Positions 58,456-64,000 of a stretch of DNA of 64,000 nucleotides are shown in pieces. The number at the start of each line of letters is the position of its first letter. The stretch's first letter is position 1. This DNA comes from Methylocapsa acidiphila B2 (GTDB lineage: Bacteria; Pseudomonadota; Alphaproteobacteria; Rhizobiales; Beijerinckiaceae): assembly GCF_000427445.1 (NCBI RefSeq), contig NZ_KE386496.1:1240001-1304000 (forward strand). Reading direction: 5' to 3'. The notes under the pieces are model-generated. The model searched no databases and had not been told where the DNA came from. It saw only the letters and a list, made by a program, of their open reading frames with translations. The position numbers and the translations under genes were made by a program.

Positions 58456-58812
58456 GGACCGGCACCGGCCAAAGGAAACGGACAGCCTACAGAACCTTTT
58501 AGCCATTTCCGAGCCTTCACCCAAGGCTCTCAAAATCATGCCAATCCCTCCGAGGAGCGACGCCGGCCGCTGGGAATGCCCCGCAATTGACCGCGCGGCG
58601 CCGCACTCAGCGCGAGCGGGGCTTATTCACGCACGCGCAAGCTCGCGACCGAGGCCCGCGCCCAAATCTAAACGCTGTCCAAACGATGGCGCGGAATTGC
58701 TCGAGCTTGGCCGCCCGCGCCCGCTTGCGCCCTATTTTGGCCAAAAACGCAACCGGAAGTAGACGCTAGACTCATGCCCGTCGCCACAGACCGACGGCCT
58801 TTAGGGACAGCT
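58456..58812. other. Gap between azoR and the second L,D-transpeptidase
   Basis: No gene is supportable in these 357 bp; short frames here are Arg/Pro/Ser-rich shadows. A promoter for the L,D-transpeptidase is expected near the 3' end. Confidence 0.35.
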
Positions 58813-59412
58813 ATGCTTCGGATTTTCACGCGCGCGGGCGTTGTTCTGGCGCTTCTCGGCGCGAGCCCGGCTTTCGCCTTCGACAATCCGCTGGACCATG
58901 TTCAGCTGGCCGATCTCAACCCGCTCAGCCACGGGCCGATCGCGGATTTTCTCACCCTCTTCCGCCAACAGGCGATCCCGCGCGAGGTCGTGCCGTTCAA
59001 TCATGACTATAAGCCTGGGACGGTGGTCGTCTCGACCAGCGAGCGGCGGCTCTATTATGTGCTCGGCGACGGCCAGGCGATCCGCTACGGCGTCGGCGTC
59101 GGACGCGAGGGCTTCACCTGGTCCGGCGTTAAGACGGTCTCGATGAAGCGCGAATGGCCGGATTGGACGCCGCCGCCGCAAATGCTCAAGCGGCGCCCCG
59201 ACCTGCCCCGCCATATGCCCGGCGGAATCGACAATCCGCTCGGCGCGCGCGCGATCTATCTCGGCTCGAGCCTTTATCGCATTCACGGCTCAAACGAGCC
59301 CGACACGATCGGCGCGGCCGTCTCCTCAGGCTGCATCCGCATGACCAATCAGGACGTCGTCGATCTGTCCGACCGGGTGAAGATCGGAACCAAGGTCGTC
59401 GTCCTGCGATAG
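58813..59412 (+). CDS. L,D-transpeptidase (ErfK/YbiS type)
   Basis: The 199-aa periplasmic enzyme has a signal peptide (MLRIFTRAGVVLALLGASP, cleaved near AFAF) and a single YkuD domain: VVVSTSERRLYYVLGDGQAI, GREGFTWSGV, LYRIHGSNEPDTIGAAVSSG then CIRM with the catalytic Cys, and VKIGTKVVVL at the end. It would crosslink peptidoglycan or anchor proteins. It is distinct from the larger enzyme at 50989. The ATG at 58813 has AGGGA upstream. Confidence 0.93.
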   Translation: MLRIFTRAGVVLALLGASPAFAFDNPLDHVQLADLNPLSHGPIADFLTLFRQQAIPREVVPFNHDYKPGTVVVSTSERRLYYVLGDGQAIRYGVGVGREGFTWSGVKTVSMKREWPDWTPPPQMLKRRPDLPRHMPGGIDNPLGARAIYLGSSLYRIHGSNEPDTIGAAVSSGCIRMTNQDVVDLSDRVKIGTKVVVLR

Positions 59413-59425
59413 AGCCGGCGGTCCT

Positions 59426-61819
59426 CTAGTAGGGCCAGACCCAATCGCGGATCTCCGGCACGTCGTCTCCCGTCCGGCAGATATGCTCCTTATGGGCGAT
59501 GAGACGGTCGCGGAATCGCTGAATCACATGAGCCGCCGGCGTCGCGAGGCCCGGCGCGCGCTCTATGGTGCTGATCGCAAGATGAAAGCGGTCGAGCCCG
59601 TTCAAGACCGCCATGTCGAAGGGCGTCGTCGTCGTGCCCTCCTCAATGTAGCCGCGGACATGGAAATTCGCATGGTTCGTGCGGCGGTAGATGAGCCGAT
59701 GGACCAGGTGCGGATAGCCATGAAAGGCAAAAATGACCGGCTTGTCCTTGGTGAAGAGGGCGTCGAATTCGCGATTGGTGAGCCCGTGCGGATGCGCCTC
59801 CTTCGGCTGCAGGGTCATGAGATCGACCACGTTCACGAAACGGATCCTGAGCTCCGGCAAGTTGTCACGCAGTAGATTGACGGCGGCGAGCGTCTCCAGC
59901 GTCGGCACGTCGCCGGCGCAGGCCATGACCACATCAGGCTCGCCGCCTTGATCATTGCTGGCGAAATCCCAAATGCCGACGCCGGCGCGGCAATGAGCCA
60001 GCGCCGCCTCGATCGCAAGCCATTGCGGCGCGGGCTGCTTGCCGGCGACGATCACATTGATCCGATTATAGGTGCGCAGGCAATGATCGACGGTCCAAAG
60101 GAGGCAGTTCGCGTCCGGCGGCAGATAGACGCGGACGATGTCGGCCTTTTTGTTGACGACATGGTCGATGAAGCCCGGGTCTTGATGGCTGAAGCCATTA
60201 TGGTCCTGGCGCCAGACATGGGAGGTCAAGAGATAGTTGAGCGAGGCGATCGGGCGCCGCCATCTGAGCTCGCGCGCGACCTTCAGCCATTTGGCATGCT
60301 GATTGACCATCGAATCCACAATATGGATGAAGGCCTCGTAGCATGAGAAAAAGCCGTGCCGGCCGGTGAGAAGATAGCCTTCGAGCCAGCCCTGGCACAG
60401 ATGCTCGCTCAAGACCTCCATGACCCGGCCCTCATGCGCGAGATGGACGTCCTCGGGCAGGATCGGCTCCATCCACACGCGCTCGGTCGCCTCGAAGACG
60501 GCGTCGAGGCGGTTCGAGGCGGTTTCGTCTGGCCCCATCAGGCGGAAATTGCGGGTCTCGGCGTTCAGACGCATCACGTCGCGCAAATATTCGCCCATGG
60601 CCCGCGTCGCCTCGGCCTGGACCCCGCCCGGCCTTTCGACCTCGACGGCGTACTGACGGAGATCCGGCAAATGCAGGCGGCGCATGAGAAGGCCGCCATT
60701 GGCGTGCGGATTGGCGCCCATGCGGCGCAGGCCCCGCGGCGCCAGCGCGGCGAGATCCGGGGCGAGCCGGCCCGCGGAATCGAAGAGGGCCTCGGGCGCA
60801 TAGCTCCGCAGCCAGGCCTCGAGCTGGGCGAGATGCGCCGGATTGCCGCGAACATTAGACAAGGGCACCTGATGCGATCGCCAGAACCCTTCCGTCTTGA
60901 GGCCGTCGACCTCCTTCGGGCCGGTCCATCCTTTCGGCGTTCGCAAGACGATCATGGGCCAGCGCGGCGGCAGGTCCATCTTGCCGGAGCCCCTCGCCTC
61001 AGCCTGAATCAGCGCGATCCGATCGAGCGCCGCGTCGAGCGCCGAAGCCATTTTCTGGTGGACCTCGCTTGGATCGGAGCCCTCGACGAAGAAAGGCTCA
61101 TGGCCATAGCCTCTGAGAAGGTCGGAGAGCGCCTCATGGGACATGCGCGCGAGGATGGTCGGATTGGCGATCTTATAGCCATTGAGATGAAGGATCGGCA
61201 GAACCGCGCCGTCATGAATCGGATCGAGAAACTTGTTCGAATGCCAGGAGGCCGCGAGCGCGCCCGTCTCGGCCTCGCCGTCGCCGATCACGCAGGCGAC
61301 AAGCAGATCGGGATTGTCGAAGGCCGCGCCATAGGCGTGAACCAGCGCATAGCCGAGCTCGCCGCCTTCATGGATCGAGCCGGGAGTCTCAGGCGCCGCA
61401 TGGCTCGGGATGCCGCCCGGAAAGGAGAATTGGCGAAACAGCCGCCGCATGCCCTCTTCGTCTTGCGAGACGTCCGGATAGATCTCGCTATAAGTCCCCT
61501 CGAGATAGGTGTTGGCGACGACCGCCGGCCCGCCATGGCCCGGCCCGCAGATGAAGAGGGCGTCGAGATCGCGCGCATTGATCGCACGGTTTAGATGGGC
61601 GTAAACGAAATTAAGCCCAGGGGTCGTTCCCCAATGGCCGAGAAGGCGCGCCTTGACATGTTCCGGCCGAAGCGGCTCGCGCAAAAGCGGATTGTCGAGG
61701 AGGTAGATCTGCCCGACCGCCAAATAATTCGCCGCGCGCCAATATCCGTCGATCTTGCGCAATTCGTCGGCGCCGAGGGGCGAGCCTGCCTTTGTCTCGA
61801 ATTCGCTTGGTTCCGACAT
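59426..61819 (-). CDS. xfp: Phosphoketolase (xylulose 5-phosphate/fructose 6-phosphate)
   Basis: The 797-aa thiamine-diphosphate enzyme cleaves xylulose 5-phosphate (and often fructose 6-phosphate) to acetyl phosphate. Typical length and blocks: [40 protein letters not shown], the ThDP motif [59 protein letters not shown] and the C-terminal EIRDWVWPY. Whether F6P is used cannot be read. The start at 61819 has GAGG eight bases upstream. In methanotrophs this gives a route from sugar phosphates to acetyl units; its ThDP cofactor is made by the thiC pathway. Confidence 0.96.
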   Translation of the reverse strand: MSEPSEFETKAGSPLGADELRKIDGYWRAANYLAVGQIYLLDNPLLREPLRPEHVKARLLGHWGTTPGLNFVYAHLNRAINARDLDALFICGPGHGGPAVVANTYLEGTYSEIYPDVSQDEEGMRRLFRQFSFPGGIPSHAAPETPGSIHEGGELGYALVHAYGAAFDNPDLLVACVIGDGEAETGALAASWHSNKFLDPIHDGAVLPILHLNGYKIANPTILARMSHEALSDLLRGYGHEPFFVEGSDPSEVHQKMASALDAALDRIALIQAEARGSGKMDLPPRWPMIVLRTPKGWTGPKEVDGLKTEGFWRSHQVPLSNVRGNPAHLAQLEAWLRSYAPEALFDSAGRLAPDLAALAPRGLRRMGANPHANGGLLMRRLHLPDLRQYAVEVERPGGVQAEATRAMGEYLRDVMRLNAETRNFRLMGPDETASNRLDAVFEATERVWMEPILPEDVHLAHEGRVMEVLSEHLCQGWLEGYLLTGRHGFFSCYEAFIHIVDSMVNQHAKWLKVARELRWRRPIASLNYLLTSHVWRQDHNGFSHQDPGFIDHVVNKKADIVRVYLPPDANCLLWTVDHCLRTYNRINVIVAGKQPAPQWLAIEAALAHCRAGVGIWDFASNDQGGEPDVVMACAGDVPTLETLAAVNLLRDNLPELRIRFVNVVDLMTLQPKEAHPHGLTNREFDALFTKDKPVIFAFHGYPHLVHRLIYRRTNHANFHVRGYIEEGTTTTPFDMAVLNGLDRFHLAISTIERAPGLATPAAHVIQRFRDRLIAHKEHICRTGDDVPEIRDWVWPY

Positions 61820-62371
61820 ATCGTTCGCCTCGCATGATTGATCTGGTCCGGCGCCGGCGGAGAGATCGCTCTCCGGCGCGATCGCCATAGCCGCCGACAG
61901 CATTTCACGTGTACCAACTGGCGCGTCAACTTTCCGGCGCGCGGCTGCGGCGGATGGGCGCGCGCCCCTGAACCCGATCCAAGACGGCGAGCGACAAGCT
62001 TGACCCAGCGGCATGGTCAATGCGAAAAGCGCATCGGATCGAAAGCTTTGAGTCAAGAGCCGACTCGATTCCACAGTGCTATTGAGATTTATTCGACGCG
62101 GCGAGCAAGAATTCGCCGGCTTATCGGCGGCCTCGTCCTAATCCCTGGCTATGAGGGGACGCTCATTGACAAAGCCATTATTCAATATCGACACAACTCA
62201 TGTTTGCTAAGTTGCGCCTTCAGCCTACGCGCTTCTTTGTCATCCAGATTAGATCGCCAAACTCTGAATTTCGATGAGTTCTCGGCACATCGCCGACTGA
62301 AGGTAAAATCAAACGGACACTTGCGCCGGATCTGGGCCTGCACCCGGGCCAACACTTGAAACGTGGTCGCG
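61820..62371. other. Gap between phosphoketolase and acyltransferase genes
   Basis: These 552 bp hold divergent promoters but no supportable gene; a plus-strand frame (61838-62359) is mixed in composition and has no recognisable domain. From about 62050 the DNA is AT-richer, continuing into the acyltransferase 5' end. Confidence 0.4.
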
Positions 62372-64000
62372 ATGACGAAGTTTAGACATGATATCAATGC
62401 CTTGCGCGCGCTCGCGGTATCCGCGGTCGTGCTCTACCATTTCAAGGCCGGTTTTATTTTTGGCGGCTATGTCGGAGTGGACATATTTTTTGTTATCTCC
62501 GGCTATCTAATGACAAACATTATTGTTGGAAGGCTGGACAAAGGGTCGTTTAACCTCTTCGATTTCTACTATGACCGCGCGAAGCGCATCGTTCCCGGCT
62601 TGCTCGGTCTCTGTAGCTTTCTCATTGTCATCGGATATTTTTTCATTGATCCGATGACCTATAACTATCTCGCCTACACTAGTATGTCGGCAATTTTCTT
62701 CTTTTCAAATATTCGCTTTGCCGAAGCAGTTGGATATTTCGACCCGCAAAGCGAAGTCAAATGGCTTCTCCATACATGGAGCCTATCTGTAGAATGGCAG
62801 TTCTACATGATTTATCCGATATTGCTCCTCGCCCTCACCAAGATCGGCATAGCGAGGCGCTATCTTGGTTCGATTCTGTTGGCGTTGGCGGCGGTCTCGC
62901 TCTATTTATCGATCATCTATTCGACGCGCGAACCCGCCGTCGCCTTCTATCTTCTGCCCCAGCGGGCTTGGGAGCTTCTGGCGGGCGGAATCGTTGCGCT
63001 TCATTTCAAGGGCCGGCCGGGAAAATATTCGGCGAGGGCGCTGCTCGTCGCCGGCTTCACGCTCATCGCCGCCTCGATGTATTTCTTCAACAGCAACACG
63101 CCCTGGCCCTATTATTGGGCCCTGTTTCCTGTTGTGGGAACCTGTTGCATCATCGCCGCCAATCGATTTGACGCATCGCCTTTCAAAAATCAGTTCGTCC
63201 AGCTCATCGGCAAATGGTCCTATTCGATCTATCTCTGGCATTGGCCGATCGCCGTGACCGCTTTGTATCTCGATTTCAACGAGATCACCGCATTGAAGAT
63301 TATCGTCGAGATCGTCATTCTCGCGGCGCTCTTGGCCTGTGGCGGACTTTTGTTGTCCTTTTGGAAAAACTATCTGGAACCGCTCGTCACGACGAATTCG
63401 AAGCTGCTGCGCTGGGCGCCGATCGCCGGCATGCTGGCCCTCTCCGTCGGACTGGCGGTCACGGTCATTTCGCACAAAGGTTTTGTGGATCGGCGCGCCG
63501 ACAGCGCCAAGCAGCTCGAGATCTATCGCATGGTCGTCGCGGACTGGGACTTTCCCCTGACTTGCGACGGGATGGATCCCGAGGGAAATTTGAAACCCTG
63601 CCGGATAGGCCAGCGCGATAGCCAAGATAGTTTGGTCATCGGCGACTCCTTCGCCATGCAGGCCTTCAACCGCTTCGCCAAAGTCGATGAAGCGAATCTC
63701 GGCAAATCGATCACTTTCCTCGCGTCGTCGGGCTGTCCGCCGGTGCCCGGCATCAAAATGATCATTGACCGCTTTCGCTGCAATGGCTTCGCCGAGAAGG
63801 CCCTGCAATTCGCAGAAGCCGGCAAATTCAAGCGCATCGCTTTCATCTCGAACTGGTACGGCTATTTCGGGCCTGAAAACAGTTCGCTATGCTTCGTCGA
63901 GGCGGAGTCCTGCGCCCTCAAGAGCGATCCGACATGGTATTTCGCCCATATCGACGCGGTTCTCGCGGCGCTCGGCAAGCGCCTGATGGAATTCCGCGAT
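62372..64000 (+). CDS. Acyltransferase-3/SGNH (OafA-type) membrane protein, C-terminus beyond window
   Basis: The frame is open for 543 codons from ATG at 62372 to the window end. The N-terminal acyltransferase-3 domain has the catalytic RALAVSAVVLYHFKAGFI, GGYVGVDIFFVISGYLMT and FYYDRAKRIVPGLL and HTWSLSVEWQFYMIYPILL, with about ten to eleven membrane helices. After about residue 380 a periplasmic SGNH domain starts, with SLVIGDSFAMQAFNRF (block I). Such OafA-like proteins acetylate surface polysaccharides. The first ~400 bp are more AT-rich than the rest of the window. End not seen. Confidence 0.92.
   Translation, partial: MTKFRHDINALRALAVSAVVLYHFKAGFIFGGYVGVDIFFVISGYLMTNIIVGRLDKGSFNLFDFYYDRAKRIVPGLLGLCSFLIVIGYFFIDPMTYNYLAYTSMSAIFFFSNIRFAEAVGYFDPQSEVKWLLHTWSLSVEWQFYMIYPILLLALTKIGIARRYLGSILLALAAVSLYLSIIYSTREPAVAFYLLPQRAWELLAGGIVALHFKGRPGKYSARALLVAGFTLIAASMYFFNSNTPWPYYWALFPVVGTCCIIAANRFDASPFKNQFVQLIGKWSYSIYLWHWPIAVTALYLDFNEITALKIIVEIVILAALLACGGLLLSFWKNYLEPLVTTNSKLLRWAPIAGMLALSVGLAVTVISHKGFVDRRADSAKQLEIYRMVVADWDFPLTCDGMDPEGNLKPCRIGQRDSQDSLVIGDSFAMQAFNRFAKVDEANLGKSITFLASSGCPPVPGIKMIIDRFRCNGFAEKALQFAEAGKFKRIAFISNWYGYFGPENSSLCFVEAESCALKSDPTWYFAHIDAVLAALGKRLMEFRD

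Noticed and set aside
60356-61594. 412-codon plus-strand frame inside phosphoketolase
   Set aside because: Shadow of a certain gene.

Overview
The window looks like chromosomal DNA of a high-GC alphaproteobacterium of the Hyphomicrobiales. The indicators are a phaA/phaB/phaR polyhydroxybutyrate set, pqqB/pqqC, glyA-nrdR-ribD-ribE, an LdtR-like regulator beside an L,D-transpeptidase, ATP12, a DUF6867 gene inside a branched-chain amino acid transporter operon, a GTAATGTTATAACAT-type Zur site and Rhizobiales-style palindromic repeats. PQQ genes, PHB genes, serine hydroxymethyltransferase and phosphoketolase together would suit a methylotroph of the Methylocystis/Methylosinus kind. No methane or methanol oxidation gene is in the window, so genus and methylotrophy remain inference.

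Layout. 1-6.2 kb: an M48 peptidase (cut by the window edge) and a YjgN membrane protein, a TPP riboswitch in front of thiC, a hotdog thioesterase, an unrecognised 179-aa protein and a Spy/LTXXQ periplasmic protein. 6.2-9.7 kb: phaB, phaA and, divergently, phaR. 9.7-13.1 kb: cupin, glyoxalase II, methyltransferase, carboxylesterase and a small unknown protein. 13.8-18.4 kb: a compact azole-peptide (TOMM/LAP) cluster with a Gly/Cys/His-rich precursor, a fused leader-binding/YcaO cyclodehydratase and a SagB-type dehydrogenase. 18.8-23.5 kb: a cytochrome bo-type quinol oxidase operon whose last gene fuses CyoD in frame to a HlyD/MacA-type periplasmic adaptor. 23.6-25.2 kb: a VOC protein and the frameshifted remains of an IS630 transposase. 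25.2-31.4 kb: a flavin reductase and a liv-type ABC transporter. 31.6-32.7 kb: one AT-rich gene with a deoxyribosyltransferase/TIR-like C-terminal domain, a probable transferred defence-like gene.

33-39.7 kb: ccdA, a flippase, prmA, a HAD phosphatase, an ATP12 chaperone and small membrane proteins. 40-46.6 kb: propionyl-CoA carboxylase pccB and pccA, separated by an oppositely oriented TonB-dependent receptor with a Zur-like palindrome at its promoter, then hsp20. 46.9-50.8 kb: the minus-strand operon glyA-nrdR-ribD-ribE. 51-54.9 kb: L,D-transpeptidase, LdtR-like regulator, ribosome hibernation factor with a cold-shock domain, DUF3775. 55-58.5 kb: pqqB-pqqC without pqqA, pqqD or pqqE beside them, then an HxlR regulator divergent from an NTF2-like protein and an azoreductase. 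58.8-64 kb: a second L,D-transpeptidase, phosphoketolase, and an OafA/SGNH acyltransferase cut by the window end.

The two most unusual things are the azole-peptide cluster with its 19-cysteine core and the CyoD-HlyD fusion directly downstream. Whether they belong together functionally is an open, testable question.
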